Shown: positions 8,937-18,411 of the stretch, one piece after another
Layout of the letters: every line of letters starts with the position of its first letter
Numbering within the stretch: the stretch's first letter is position 1
NCBI GenBank assembly: GCA_964350945.1
Contig: CAYGLF010000008.1
Location: 4,726 to 68,725 of the forward strand
From: CAYGLF01 sp964350945
GTDB lineage: Bacteria; Chlamydiota; Chlamydiia; Chlamydiales; JAAZZY01
DNA length: 64,000 bases
Reading direction: 5' to 3'
Position numbers and translations under genes: made by a program
Notes under the pieces: generated by a model
Databases searched by the model: none
Told to the model about the DNA's origin: nothing
The model's input: only the letters and a program-made list of their open reading frames with translations

Positions 8937-9542
8937 ATGAAGAAAAATAGTTTTGCCTTATGCCTTCTTATTGCATTGGCTAGTTTCTCAAATGTTTTTG
9001 CCGGTCAACGAAATGAAAAAATGTATAAAGGTGAGCAGAGCCATAGCAATGGTTTTGCAATTTCCGCAGTTGCTGGAGATGCACCTTTAGCAGTTATAGG
9101 TTATTACTTTGGAGAGAACAACTGCGCTGGTGTCTTTGCTGGAGTCACCCCTTACGCCTCTCAAAATAACGTAGCGGGAATACAAAATAACTCCAACTGG
9201 ACAACTTCATTTTTTGTATCTCCTGCCTACTTTCTTCCTCTGGCAAGAGAAAAATTAAGCAACAAACTTTTTCTAAGAAACGACTTTGCTTATAGTATGC
9301 TTTTTGGACAAAACCCTACCGATAACACCAAGATCAAATCCTCCTGGAACGTTGCATGGCTTATGGGTTTTGAATATCGTTTTAATCCTAATATCTACCT
9401 CTCTATATTTGGTACGATGCTAGGATATGGGGAATCTAAATACGCGAATCCAACATCCCCCTTTCCTGAGATTACCAAATCTACACAGTGGAATTGGAAT
9501 ATCTTAAATGGGGCATGCATTTCTTTGACTTACAAAATATAA
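8937..9542 (+). CDS. Small exported protein, possible outer-membrane barrel
   Basis: 201 residues with a clear signal peptide (MKKNSFALCLLIALAS to about Ala22). The mature part has alternating aromatic and polar residues (FFVSPAYFLPLA, FLRNDFAYSMLFG, WLMGFEYRFNPNIYLSIFG) and ends in ISLTYKI, a pattern typical of small beta-barrel outer-membrane proteins. I do not recognise the family. It lies 105 bases after the hydrolase gene and is followed at once by a strong terminator. Confidence 0.6.
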   Translation: MKKNSFALCLLIALASFSNVFAGQRNEKMYKGEQSHSNGFAISAVAGDAPLAVIGYYFGENNCAGVFAGVTPYASQNNVAGIQNNSNWTTSFFVSPAYFLPLAREKLSNKLFLRNDFAYSMLFGQNPTDNTKIKSSWNVAWLMGFEYRFNPNIYLSIFGTMLGYGESKYANPTSPFPEITKSTQWNWNILNGACISLTYKI

Positions 9543-9562
9543 TTTCTTGTAAGTTTTGATTT

Positions 9563-9586
9563 AAAGGGCCCACATGGGCCCTTTTT
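9563..9586 (+). terminator. Rho-independent terminator
   Basis: A 9-bp perfect stem AAAGGGCCC / GGGCCCTTT with an ACAT loop runs into TTTTT, 21 bases after the stop of the small exported protein gene. It closes the upstream unit before prfB. Confidence 0.9.
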
Positions 9587-9746
9587 AGTCCCTATATTTT
9601 GAATTGCATTCAAAAAGAAACTACCACGCAGTAAACTCTACGACCTTCATCTGATACGTTACTCATTTTAATATTAGCTCCTCCCTTGCGTTGACTTTTT
9701 ACCATTTTTCAGCTACATTCTCCCCTTTAAACATAAGGAAACCCCT

Positions 9747-10845
9747 GTGAACGAAGACATCCAAAACCGCTTAGAATCCATCCACACTCGTCTCCAACAC
9801 ATGTCGGGGTATCTTTGACCTCGCTAGCAAAGAAAAAAAGGTTCAAGAGCTCGAAAAAGAAATGAGCGAGCCCTCTTTTTGGGACGACCAAAGCGAAGCT
9901 CAGAAAACAATTCAATCATGCAATGCTCTTAAAGCCTGGACCGAACCCTACCGAGATTTAAGCAATCGCTACCAAACAACTGCCGAGATGTTTCCAGATG
10001 CCTACGAGATGCAGGACCAAGAGCTGATTCAAGATTTGATAGAAGAACTTAAAAAAATGGAACATTCGCTCGAGGAACTTGAAACACGTAAAATGCTTTC
10101 GGGAGAGCTCGATAATAAAAACTGTTTTTTAAGCATTAATGCAGGAGCTGGAGGCACCGAATCGTGTGATTGGGCAGAAATGCTCCTTCGAATGTATCAA
10201 AAGTGGTCTTTAAAAAAAGGCTGGAAGAGCGAGTTGATTGACTCTTTAAATGGTGATGTCGCAGGGATTAAAAGCGCGACTATAAAAATTATGGGACCTT
10301 TTGCCTACGGCCATGCTAAAGCTGAAAAAGGAGTCCACCGGCTGGTTCGAATCTCCCCTTTTGACAGTAACGCCAAAAGGCACACCAGCTTTGCCTCTGT
10401 AGACATTACCCCTGAGATTGAAGATGATATTGATATTGATATCAAACCTGAAGAAATCCGCATTGATACCTACCGCGCCTCTGGAGCGGGCGGCCAGCAT
10501 GTGAATAAGACGGATTCAGCAGTGCGTATTACCCACCTGCCAACCAACACGGTAGTCTCTTGCCAAAATCAACGGAGCCAATTGCAAAACAAAGAGACAT
10601 GTTTTAAAATATTGCGCTCAAAACTCTACGAAAAAGAGGTGCAAGAGCGCGAGCAAAAGCTACAAAAGATTGGCGGAGAGAAAAAAGATATAGGCTGGGG
10701 CAGCCAAATCCGCAATTATGTTTTCCACCCCTACTCTTTGGTTAAAGATACGCGTACTGGCCACCAAGAAGGAAATGTCCAAGCTGTTATGGACGGTGAA
10801 ATTGACCCTTTTATTATTAAATACCTCAAAGAATATGGATCATGA
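9747..10845 (+). CDS. prfB: Peptide chain release factor 2 with programmed +1 frameshift
   Basis: RF2 recognises UGA and UAA stop codons and triggers peptide release. Translation starts at GTG 9747, runs 23 codons, then meets an in-frame TGA at 9816-9818. A +1 shift on CTT (9813-9815) continues from GAC at 9817 to the TGA at 10845, giving about 365 residues, the usual RF2 length. The catalytic GGQ motif lies at about residues 248-250 and the RF2 stop-recognition tripeptide SPF at about 203-205. Starting at the internal ATG 9862 would lose the N-terminal helices, so that start is unlikely. The stop codon overlaps the start of the next gene (ATGA). Matches CT459. Confidence 0.97.
9801..9819 (+). 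promoter_or_regulatory. RF2 autoregulatory +1 frameshift site
   Basis: The classical RF2 recoding signal is present: a Shine-Dalgarno-like CGGGG three bases before the slippery CTT TGA C. When RF2 is scarce, the ribosome pauses at TGA and slips +1 to read GAC; when RF2 is plentiful, translation ends after 23 residues. The site matches the known E. coli motif except in the first bases of the purine stretch. Confidence 0.95.
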
Positions 10846-11348
10846 CCAAAAAAGTAAAAGATTTAGAAATTCGATTTTCAGATACAAGCATTGAAGAGCA
10901 TCTACGAGAATGGTTTAATGAACCTGGCGTTTTACGCTGGTACCCCTGCCAAGAAAAAAAAGAAGTCGAAGATACAGTCAAAATGTTGACAAGCTTCACG
11001 CGATGGAGGTGTGCTCTTACAGCCTTTGTTAAGGATAAGCCCGTGGGTTTTGCAGTTCTCTTTTTGCATGCTTATAAAAAAATTGCCCATCAGTGCCTGT
11101 TTGGGATGTTAGTGGATTCCGACTACCGCAATCAGGGCATCGGAACACAACTTGTAATGCACATCTTAGAGCTTGGTAAAAAGAACTTTAACCTCGAGGT
11201 GATGTATTTAGAGGTTTTTGAAGGCAACCCCGCTATCAATCTCTATCGTCGCCTTGGATTTAGGGAGGTCGGTTATCATAAATATTGGCTCAAGGAAGAT
11301 GACGGATCTTATAGAAGTAAAATTGTAATGGAAAAGGTTTTAAATTAG
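10842..11348 (+). CDS. GNAT-family N-acetyltransferase
   Basis: 168 residues of the GCN5-related acetyltransferase fold. The acetyl-CoA-binding region is clear: FGMLVDSDYRNQGIGTQLV at about 88-106 (compare V-x-x-x-x-R-x-x-G-x-G/A), followed by LEVFEGNPAINLYRRLGFREVGYHK near 125-149. The acceptor (protein N-terminus, amino acid or antibiotic) is unknown. The gene overlaps the prfB stop by four bases and matches CT458 in C. trachomatis, which has the same place after prfB. Confidence 0.9.
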   Translation: MTKKVKDLEIRFSDTSIEEHLREWFNEPGVLRWYPCQEKKEVEDTVKMLTSFTRWRCALTAFVKDKPVGFAVLFLHAYKKIAHQCLFGMLVDSDYRNQGIGTQLVMHILELGKKNFNLEVMYLEVFEGNPAINLYRRLGFREVGYHKYWLKEDDGSYRSKIVMEKVLN

Positions 11349-12023
11349 ATGACGCTCATGGCCTTGCAAGCGGCCTTAAGTTCGCTTACGAAAAAAAAAG
11401 TGCTCTTAACTGTAAATAAAAATCGCTCCACGATGATCCGTGTCTTAGCAAAAAAGTTCAGATCAATACACCTTTCAATTCACCAGATGTTCTTAGAGTC
11501 TACAGAAGTTGAGATTAAGGCTTTAGCCAAACTGATTACCCAAAAAAAAGATTCAACAACCACTGCCATTTTACATGACTTTATCGATAAAAAGTCCCCC
11601 CACTACCTTACTTTAAACCCTCCTAATAAGCAAAATTTTCAAACTCAGGGAGATGAACACCACTTAAAAGAGTTGTATGACAAAGTAAATGACACTTATT
11701 TTCAAGGATCACTCAACCTTTCTATTACCTGGTTTGGAAAAAAAGACCATTCTCCTAAGCGCCAGATAACCTTTGGCCTCTACCACGATTCTATGCAATT
11801 GATTAAAATACACCGGCTTTTAGACTGGACACATGTTCCTAGCTTGTTTGTTGAATATGTTATTTTTCATGAGATGCTCCATAAGTTACATCGCCCACAA
11901 ATCACAGCCAGCGGCAGACGCTCGATTCATACCCGAGAGTTTAAAGCTCATGAAAAAAAATTTCTTTTCTATAAACAAGCCAAACTTTTTGAAAAAAAAA
12001 TTAAACAGCAGATTTTTAAATAA
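11349..12023 (+). CDS. SprT-like zinc metalloprotease-fold protein
   Basis: 224 residues beginning directly after the stop of the GNAT gene. Residues about 105-205 look like the SprT/SPRTN-type metallopeptidase domain: LKELYDKVNDTYFQGSLN is the usual family opening, FGLYHDSMQLIKIHRLL follows, then the HExxH zinc motif HEMLH (174-178) with a likely third ligand among His194 and His201. The first 100 residues are basic and not recognised. SprT-like proteins include SPRTN, which cleaves DNA-protein crosslinks; a bacterial role is not established. I do not recall a counterpart in C. trachomatis between CT458 and CT457. Confidence 0.75.
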   Translation: MTLMALQAALSSLTKKKVLLTVNKNRSTMIRVLAKKFRSIHLSIHQMFLESTEVEIKALAKLITQKKDSTTTAILHDFIDKKSPHYLTLNPPNKQNFQTQGDEHHLKELYDKVNDTYFQGSLNLSITWFGKKDHSPKRQITFGLYHDSMQLIKIHRLLDWTHVPSLFVEYVIFHEMLHKLHRPQITASGRRSIHTREFKAHEKKFLFYKQAKLFEKKIKQQIFK

Positions 12024-12035
12024 GGGAAATACGTT

Positions 12036-12752
12036 ATGGCAGGACATAGTAAATGGGCTAATATTAAACACCGTAAAGACCGCGCTGATAAAGCGAAGGG
12101 GAAAATCTTCTCTAGAATTGCTAAAGAGATTATCAGTGCTGTTAAGTTAGGAGGAGTAGATGCCAAAAGTAATACTCGACTTAGGCTCGCTTTACAAAAA
12201 GCAAAAGCGGCAAATATGCCCAATGATAATATTGAACGTAATATCAAAAAGGCTTCTTCTAAGGACCAATCAAATTACGATGACTTAACCTATGAGCTCT
12301 ACGCTCATGGGGGCGTTGGGTTGGTCGTGGAGGGAATGACCGACAATCGCAATCGCTTTGCTTCTGAGGTGCGCATTGCCACCAATAAAAAAGGTGGTAA
12401 TGTGGCAAACCCGGGCTCCGTGACTTTTAATTACGACAAAAAGGGGGTCTTGCAAATAGAGAAAAATGACATTGATTCCGATGAAATTTTTACTGCTGCA
12501 ATTGATGCGGGCGCCCAAGACTTTGATCAAGAAGATGAGCTATATATCATTATCACGGCTCCCGAAGATCTTTTTTTAGTAAAAGAAAAACTAGAAGAGC
12601 TCTCTTATACCTGCTGTGAGGCTAATATCGTAATGATCCCAAAAGTTTTTGTGAAATGTTCTGCTGAAGACCAAGAAGCGAACTATGCGTTAATCAACTG
12701 GTTAGAAGATATCGAAGATATCGATATGGTCTATCACAATATGGAAACGTGA
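12036..12752 (+). CDS. yebC: YebC/PmpR-family protein (translation/transcription factor)
   Basis: 238 residues, full YebC length, with the signature N-terminus MAGHSKWANIKHRKDRADKA. YebC-family proteins were long annotated as DNA-binding regulators; recent work links several members to relief of ribosome stalling at proline runs. It matches CT457 and lies 12 bases after the SprT-like gene, in the prfB-GNAT-sprT-yebC-pabB run. Its stop overlaps the start of pabB. Confidence 0.96.
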   Translation: MAGHSKWANIKHRKDRADKAKGKIFSRIAKEIISAVKLGGVDAKSNTRLRLALQKAKAANMPNDNIERNIKKASSKDQSNYDDLTYELYAHGGVGLVVEGMTDNRNRFASEVRIATNKKGGNVANPGSVTFNYDKKGVLQIEKNDIDSDEIFTAAIDAGAQDFDQEDELYIIITAPEDLFLVKEKLEELSYTCCEANIVMIPKVFVKCSAEDQEANYALINWLEDIEDIDMVYHNMET

Positions 12753-14113
12753 TGATCCAGCATACCTTCGACTTTTCAATCCAACAATTTTGGAAACTAG
12801 CACACTTTTTTTCCTCGACCCCTAAAACTGTTTTATTATGGTCGGGAGATTCCACACAAGAGTCTCCCTCATCTCTTTTTTTATTTCCCTCCAGTGAAAT
12901 CACCCTCCTGGCTAATGAACCTAACCCCTGGGATCTACTTAAAAAAAGCTTCCCTTCTCCAAATGATAACCCATACCCTGAATGGGCAGGCTACTTAAGC
13001 TATGAGCTTTCAGCAACGAGTGATCTTGATGTCACTTTGCCTTCTTCCCCCTCTCCACTGCCTCTAGCCCAATTTTTTAAAGCCTCAGTAGTCTGCACTT
13101 ATCAAAAGGGTAAACTTAATGTGCAGTGCCACACAAAAGAAGCTCGTCGATTACAAGGAAAAGCACTTTACTGGTTTTACCAATTTCAAAAGAGAGAGCT
13201 ACTTGAATCTTTTTTATTTTCCCTGAAAGACTTTGAAAAACCTCCGCTTGTAGCGACAAACATAGAAGAAGAAGTTACGGCAGATGATTACCTAGAAAAA
13301 ATTAGCGTTGTTAAGGAATACATCCTACAAGGGGAATGCTACCAGATTAATCTTTCTCGAAAAACGGTGATTGAGACTCCCTCTAAACCGTTCGATCTAT
13401 TTTATGCTCTCGTCCATAAAAACCCGACTCCCTTTTCGGCTTACTTATTTCTTGAAAAGCAAGCAATCATTTCCGCCTCTCCAGAACGTTTTTTAAAATA
13501 TAAAGAAGGGAGACTAACCACTTGCCCGATTAAAGGAACTGCCCCTCGAGGGAAAACACCTGATGAAGATCTATCTCTCCAAAAAGCGCTTCTTGCCTCT
13601 TTAAAAGAAGATGCTGAACTGACAATGATCTGCGATTTGATGCGCAATGACCTGGGAAAAATCAGTCAGATAGGATCGGTATCGTGCCCAAACCGTAAAA
13701 AGCTACTTTCTTTTTCTAATGTCTACCACCTAGAATCTACAGTTTGTAGCACCCCTTACCCTCAGCACGCCATTGATTTAATTCGGGCATGCTTCCCGGC
13801 AGGGTCAATCACAGGCTGCCCAAAATTGCGCGCCCAGGAGATCATTGAGAAGCTCGAAAAACGGCCACGCCACATCTACTGCGGCTCTATTGGTTACTTT
13901 ACTGGAAACCATGAATTTGATTTCAATGTCGCTATTCGCACAGCTCTAATGAAAGATAATCTGCTAGAAGTCCAGCTAGGAGGTGCCATTACTCTAGATT
14001 CTGATCCCCTACAAGAATTTTTAGAGACGAGGCATAAAGGAAGCCCTTTTTTAGACTTGCTAACACCTAGTGCCCCACCTGCACCCCTTTTAAACGCACC
14101 TCTTGTGCGCTGA
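12749..14113 (+). CDS. pabB: Aminodeoxychorismate synthase component I
   Basis: 454 residues of the chorismate-binding family. Key blocks are GECYQINLSRK (195-205), SASPERFL, GSITGCPKLRAQEIIE, YCGSIGYF, and near the end GGAITLDSDPLQEFLET. The motif PIKGTAPRG places a lysine (Lys262) where anthranilate synthase TrpE has alanine; that lysine forms the covalent intermediate in PabB, so aminodeoxychorismate synthase is favoured over TrpE. The product would feed p-aminobenzoate and folate. The glutamine amidotransferase partner PabA is not in the window. Start is GTG 12749 or ATG 12752, overlapping yebC. The 3' end overlaps convergent emrB by 47 bases. Confidence 0.9.
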   Translation: MMIQHTFDFSIQQFWKLAHFFSSTPKTVLLWSGDSTQESPSSLFLFPSSEITLLANEPNPWDLLKKSFPSPNDNPYPEWAGYLSYELSATSDLDVTLPSSPSPLPLAQFFKASVVCTYQKGKLNVQCHTKEARRLQGKALYWFYQFQKRELLESFLFSLKDFEKPPLVATNIEEEVTADDYLEKISVVKEYILQGECYQINLSRKTVIETPSKPFDLFYALVHKNPTPFSAYLFLEKQAIISASPERFLKYKEGRLTTCPIKGTAPRGKTPDEDLSLQKALLASLKEDAELTMICDLMRNDLGKISQIGSVSCPNRKKLLSFSNVYHLESTVCSTPYPQHAIDLIRACFPAGSITGCPKLRAQEIIEKLEKRPRHIYCGSIGYFTGNHEFDFNVAIRTALMKDNLLEVQLGGAITLDSDPLQEFLETRHKGSPFLDLLTPSAPPAPLLNAPLVR

Positions 14114-15620
14114 CATTGACCAACTGCAGTAAAAAAAAGAGGAGAATTAAAACCATGGCACTCAGCAGCATCACTTCATTTGTTGCAATCATGTAAGCTT
14201 GCTGCTCAACAAGCTGATTGAGGTGCTCTAAGCTCAATGCTCCCTTGGGAGGCATTTTTTGCATAACAGCCCTTTTAAAAGAGGCCAACCGTTCACTATA
14301 GGGAGTTAATAACGACACCAGCCGCTCATGGTGCATGGTCGCTCGATTCGTCCACACCGTCGTATATAAAGAAGTCCCCACTCCGCTCATGAAAATCCTA
14401 AAAAACTGCAAGATCCCGGAAGCTCTTGCTATTTTTTCCACAGGCACCTGTGTTAAAGAAAGTGAGATAATCGGTGCAATGTAAGGGGCGAGGCCAAACC
14501 CTAAGTAAAAGCGCGACCAGGCAACCGTTTTGAAATCAACGAGCGTATTTAAGGTGCTAAAATAGTAAAAGGCAATTGCCATCAGTATAAAGCTGATACC
14601 AACCAGTAATTTAAGGCGACCTGTCCCCATTAAACGGCCTACTAATGGCGCTGTCAAAAAGGGAATAATTCCCATAGTCGCTAGTGCAGCTCCTGCTTTA
14701 AATGGGGTATACCCCATAAAAGTTTCTAGCCACAGTGGAGTGATGACAATGGGAGAAAAAAATACCATGAACGAGAGGCCACAGATGAATGTTCCTAGAG
14801 CAAAAGATCTAATTTTTAGTAATCTAATATCTATTAAGGGATCTGGGTGATTCCATTCATAGATTATCAAGGCCACAATGCATACAAATGAAAGAACCGC
14901 TAGCGTGCGAATGACCGGTGAATTTAACCAGTCTAATTGCTGCCCTTTATCTAGCAAAATTTGCAGTGAGGTAATGCCGATGACTAAAAAGAATAAACCC
15001 AAAACATCTAGTTTCTTTTCCGATGTGGGGAGTAGATATTTACTCATAAACACTTTTATAATGGACGCTGAAAAAATGGCTACAGGTATATTGATATAAA
15101 AAATCCAGCGCCAACTAAAGCTTTGAGTGATCCACCCTCCTAAGATGGGGCCCGCAATAGGCCCGACCAGAGCAACCATTGCCCACAGGGCAAGTGCCAT
15201 CTGCTTTTTCCCTTTGGGGAAAATATCAACTAACAGCACTTGGCTGACAGGGATTAAAGGCCCAGCAACTGTCCCTTGGACAAAACGGCTGATGCAAATC
15301 ATTGGAAAGGTCGTTGCAAATCCACAAAACCAAGAAGCAATTCCAAATAAAATACTAGAATATAGAATCAGCCTTACAGGGCCTATTTTTTCACTAAGCC
15401 ACCCTGAGATAGGCAGCACAATGGCGTTGCCGACCATATAAAGAGTGATCACCCAAGTACCCACATTATCACTCACACCTAAGCTGCCTGCAATGTGGGG
15501 AATTGAAACGTTGGCAATCGAAAAGTCCAAAACTTCCATGAAGGTGCAAAGTGCTAAAGCAACTGCAACTAATATAAAAGGGAGACCTTTAATTTCGTAT
15601 TTCGTTTCCATCTCTTCCAA
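14067..15620 (-). CDS. emrB: EmrB-type multidrug MFS transporter (DHA2 family)
   Basis: 517 residues with about 14 predicted membrane segments. The N-terminal pattern FMEVLDFSIANVSIPHIAGSL and VGTWVITLYMVGNAIVLPISGWLSEKIG is that of the DHA2/EmrB family of proton-driven drug exporters; LVGPIAGPILGGWI is the family motif C-like segment. It works with the periplasmic adaptor EmrA, whose 3' end it overlaps by 32 bases, and an outer-membrane factor encoded first in the operon. Substrates are unknown. It is the last gene of the operon and overlaps pabB convergently. Confidence 0.93.
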   Translation of the reverse strand: MEEMETKYEIKGLPFILVAVALALCTFMEVLDFSIANVSIPHIAGSLGVSDNVGTWVITLYMVGNAIVLPISGWLSEKIGPVRLILYSSILFGIASWFCGFATTFPMICISRFVQGTVAGPLIPVSQVLLVDIFPKGKKQMALALWAMVALVGPIAGPILGGWITQSFSWRWIFYINIPVAIFSASIIKVFMSKYLLPTSEKKLDVLGLFFLVIGITSLQILLDKGQQLDWLNSPVIRTLAVLSFVCIVALIIYEWNHPDPLIDIRLLKIRSFALGTFICGLSFMVFFSPIVITPLWLETFMGYTPFKAGAALATMGIIPFLTAPLVGRLMGTGRLKLLVGISFILMAIAFYYFSTLNTLVDFKTVAWSRFYLGFGLAPYIAPIISLSLTQVPVEKIARASGILQFFRIFMSGVGTSLYTTVWTNRATMHHERLVSLLTPYSERLASFKRAVMQKMPPKGALSLEHLNQLVEQQAYMIATNEVMLLSAMVLILLFFLLQLVNVSAQEVRLKGVQVGH

Positions 15621-16755
15621 TCAAGTTCTGACGAATAATTTGCTCGATTATTTCTTGAACGCCTTTTAATTGGTCGTCATAGATATCTGTTTGGTACAAC
15701 GGTTTGGCTGGTTCATGTTTTGAAAGGATTTCACCTGACAAATCACGAATGTCTACAGACACTTTTGCTGAAAGACCCAAACGGAGAGGATATTGCGTAA
15801 GCTCTTTTGGATCTAAACGAATCCTAACAGGGACTCGCTGTATAATTTTAATCCAATTTCCTGTTGCGTTCTGTGGGGGTAACAGAGAAAAAACACTGCC
15901 TGTTCCTGGAGATATTCCCATCACATATCCGTCAAATACTGCGTGTCCCTTATACATATCTGTTTTAACTTCGACTCTCTGCCCCACACGGATACTTGCA
16001 AGCTTGCTCTCTTTAAAATTAGCATTCACCCACAAACCATTAAGAGGAACAATGGCTAAAAGAGGCTGTCCAGCATCGACGGTTTCACCGACCTGTGCAG
16101 ATTTTTTAGCTATAAAGCCATCTGCAGGAGCTCTAATCTTTGTATTGCATAAATCAACCCACGCTAATTTAACAGCATCTATAGCCTCTAAAACGAGAGG
16201 ATGCGTCAAAATAGTGACATTATAGGTCTGGGCTTTTGAGATATTCAACGATTCCTCTAAGCGAGTTACCTCTGCTTGACCTGCCAGTAGATTAGTATAA
16301 GACTGCTCATATTCTTCACGAGCAACCCCGCCAATTTCTACAAGTGCCTTGCGATGCTCATAATTCAGTAAAGCTTGCGCATTCAAAATTTCCTGAACCG
16401 CTAGCTGTGCTTCAATTTCTTTTTCTTGGTCAAATATTTGTTGAACCTGCCTCAAAGTGTTGGCAAGAGACGCTTTACTTTTTTCAAATCGAAGATAGTA
16501 ATTGGTGGGATCTAGCGTTGCTAAAACTTGTCCTCGGACCACACAAGCTGTGTCATTGACAGCCATAGTTCGAACAGCACCGGAGAGTCTTGAAGAGACC
16601 TCAATGATATTCCCTTCAACATAAGCATCTGTGGTATGTACGCTGTAGCGCCCCCATTTCATCCAGTACCCTGTCACCAGAAGTGCACAGAAAACTACCA
16701 CCGCAAAAAAGATCCATAGAGACCCTCTTTTATTTTTCTTAGGCTCTTTAGTCAT
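15589..16755 (-). CDS. emrA: EmrA/HlyD-family periplasmic adaptor
   Basis: 388 residues. One membrane anchor (about 13-31), then the adaptor signature VHTTDAYVEGNIIEVSSRLSG (split lipoyl-like half), a central coiled coil (about 80-170, Gln/Glu/Leu-rich), and the second lipoyl half with IRAPADGFIAKKSAQVGETVDAGQ. It bridges the inner-membrane pump EmrB and the outer-membrane factor. Overlaps of 8 bases with the upstream gene and 32 with emrB show a tightly coupled operon. Confidence 0.93.
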   Translation of the reverse strand: MTKEPKKNKRGSLWIFFAVVVFCALLVTGYWMKWGRYSVHTTDAYVEGNIIEVSSRLSGAVRTMAVNDTACVVRGQVLATLDPTNYYLRFEKSKASLANTLRQVQQIFDQEKEIEAQLAVQEILNAQALLNYEHRKALVEIGGVAREEYEQSYTNLLAGQAEVTRLEESLNISKAQTYNVTILTHPLVLEAIDAVKLAWVDLCNTKIRAPADGFIAKKSAQVGETVDAGQPLLAIVPLNGLWVNANFKESKLASIRVGQRVEVKTDMYKGHAVFDGYVMGISPGTGSVFSLLPPQNATGNWIKIIQRVPVRIRLDPKELTQYPLRLGLSAKVSVDIRDLSGEILSKHEPAKPLYQTDIYDDQLKGVQEIIEQIIRQNLIGRDGNEIRN

Positions 16756-18259
16756 GGTGCTCCAGCTCCTCTAAAGCATCTTCTGCCTCTGGGTTGACAT
16801 AGCCACCCCCCAGTGATTTGATCAAACTCAAAGCGGAAAGTCGATGCATTTTTCCAAGCTCTTGAAGTTGCAATTCATCTTGCAAACAACTCAAGTGTGT
16901 TTTCAATACCTCATGCAAACTATTTAGTCCAACTTCATATCGCTGTTTAGCAAGTTCAGTAAGATCCCTATTTTTTTGCATGATTTCCTCTTGGTCTGCT
17001 ATTTTTTGACTTGAAACTCTAAAGGTGAGGATGCTGTCAACCACCTCTTGAGCAGCCTTTAATAACGTTTGGTTATAATCATAGACCGAGAGGTTGTAGC
17101 GCCGAACATTGTAATTCAGCTGTGAACGCAGCTGAAGGCCTTTAAAAATAGGCAAAGAAAGACCCGGTAAAATAGAAGAAAACCACCCTCTGGGCTCAAC
17201 TAGATTCTCCCATTTTAAATCTAAATAACCCGAAAAGCTCCCCAAGTCGATAGAAGGCATAAAGGCGACCTGTGCTGATTTAACACGCTTTGAACACGCT
17301 TTGACTTTCCATATTTTGGCTACCACGTCCGCTCTTCGCATCAAAAAATTTAAGGGGACTTTTTTAGGAAAAGGAAAAACAAATCCAAAACTGGTTTCAG
17401 GAGCTTGCAAAGACAAAGGAGCCCCCGCAGAGAGGCCCAAGAGTGTCTGCAACTGACTGATTGATAACGCAATCTGCTCTGAGGTTACTGCCAGCTCTTT
17501 GGTTTGATTGAGGATCTGTTTTTGCTGCTCTAAAACAGTTCGATCATCAACCAGCCCTTGGCTCATTTGCCCTTCAAAAAGTGCTAGCAGCTTTTGGTGA
17601 TCCTCTAAAAGTAACTCTTGAATATTTTGGATCGCAAGGCTTTGCTGCCAATTAAAATATGCTTGAGCAATTTGGGTGCTTAACAAAAGGCGACACTGAC
17701 ATGCTTCAGCAGCTTGCATACTCACTTCACTAACGGCTGCTTTATAAAGGTTTCTCTGCTTGCCAAATAAATCAAGCCGCCATTTGAAGTTGAGAAAAAA
17801 AGACAGAAAATTAATCCACTTAGGAATGACCTCATTGGGAAGCTGTGGAACGGAGGGACCAACTTTACGATCGTGCCAGGAAAAGCCTGCAAGAAGCTCT
17901 TGAAAATCTAAATCCACAGAGGGAAGCAAGGGGGCAAAGGTTTGGCGAGCCCCCTCATGGGCCATATAAACCCTTTCTTGAGCGATCAATAATGAAGGAC
18001 TTTTTTCAAAGGCTTGTTCAATCAAGGTGGTCAGCTGCTGATCTTGAAAAAGCTCCCACCAGTTTTCATCAATCCAACTTGCCGCGATAAAGGTATTCTC
18101 TTCAAAAGCGTGGTCTATTACTGGCCCCATCTCAAGCGAAGCTGTAGGAGTCATTGCTTTTTCTTGAAAGTAACACCCTCCCATCACCATTGCTATAATG
18201 GCAACGCAGAGGGTCAACCCCCATGGCCGATGCCTATAAAAAAAGGGAAAAATCCCCAT
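16748..18259 (-). CDS. TolC/NodT-like outer-membrane efflux lipoprotein
   Basis: 503 residues of the outer-membrane factor family. The N-terminus has a membrane segment and a lipobox AMVMGGC (Cys about 29), as in NodT/OprM-type lipoproteins. The two repeated halves are visible: WWELFQDQQLTTLIEQAF with SLLIAQERVY, and later FLMRRADVVAKIWKVKAC and GLSLPIFKGLQLRSQLNYN, which are typical OMF blocks. It is first in the OMF-emrA-emrB operon, and a strong AAGGAGG lies 8 bases before the ATG. The divergent pabC-like gene begins 152 AT-rich bases away; no adjacent regulator gene is seen. Confidence 0.92.
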   Translation of the reverse strand: MGIFPFFYRHRPWGLTLCVAIIAMVMGGCYFQEKAMTPTASLEMGPVIDHAFEENTFIAASWIDENWWELFQDQQLTTLIEQAFEKSPSLLIAQERVYMAHEGARQTFAPLLPSVDLDFQELLAGFSWHDRKVGPSVPQLPNEVIPKWINFLSFFLNFKWRLDLFGKQRNLYKAAVSEVSMQAAEACQCRLLLSTQIAQAYFNWQQSLAIQNIQELLLEDHQKLLALFEGQMSQGLVDDRTVLEQQKQILNQTKELAVTSEQIALSISQLQTLLGLSAGAPLSLQAPETSFGFVFPFPKKVPLNFLMRRADVVAKIWKVKACSKRVKSAQVAFMPSIDLGSFSGYLDLKWENLVEPRGWFSSILPGLSLPIFKGLQLRSQLNYNVRRYNLSVYDYNQTLLKAAQEVVDSILTFRVSSQKIADQEEIMQKNRDLTELAKQRYEVGLNSLHEVLKTHLSCLQDELQLQELGKMHRLSALSLIKSLGGGYVNPEAEDALEELEHHD

Positions 18260-18411
18260 CTTGTAGCCTCCTTATCAGTTATGGGGATATAGCTGTTTAT
18301 TAATAAGTTGAAAAGCTGTTTTTAAAAAACAGCTTAAATTATAATATCTGTGGTTGATAATATAATTAAAAAGTTAAAAATTACTTAATTAATAAAATAA
18401 ATTCTGAGAAA

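Noticed and set aside
9816..9818. In-frame TGA in prfB as a possible broken gene or sequencing error
   Set aside because: The Shine-Dalgarno-like purines and CTTTGAC match the known RF2 programmed frameshift, and the rest of the gene is intact.
15704..16225. Long open frame (173 codons) on the plus strand opposite emrA
   Set aside because: It is antisense to a clear adaptor gene, has no family features or ribosome binding site, and its composition is what the opposite strand of a coding region gives.
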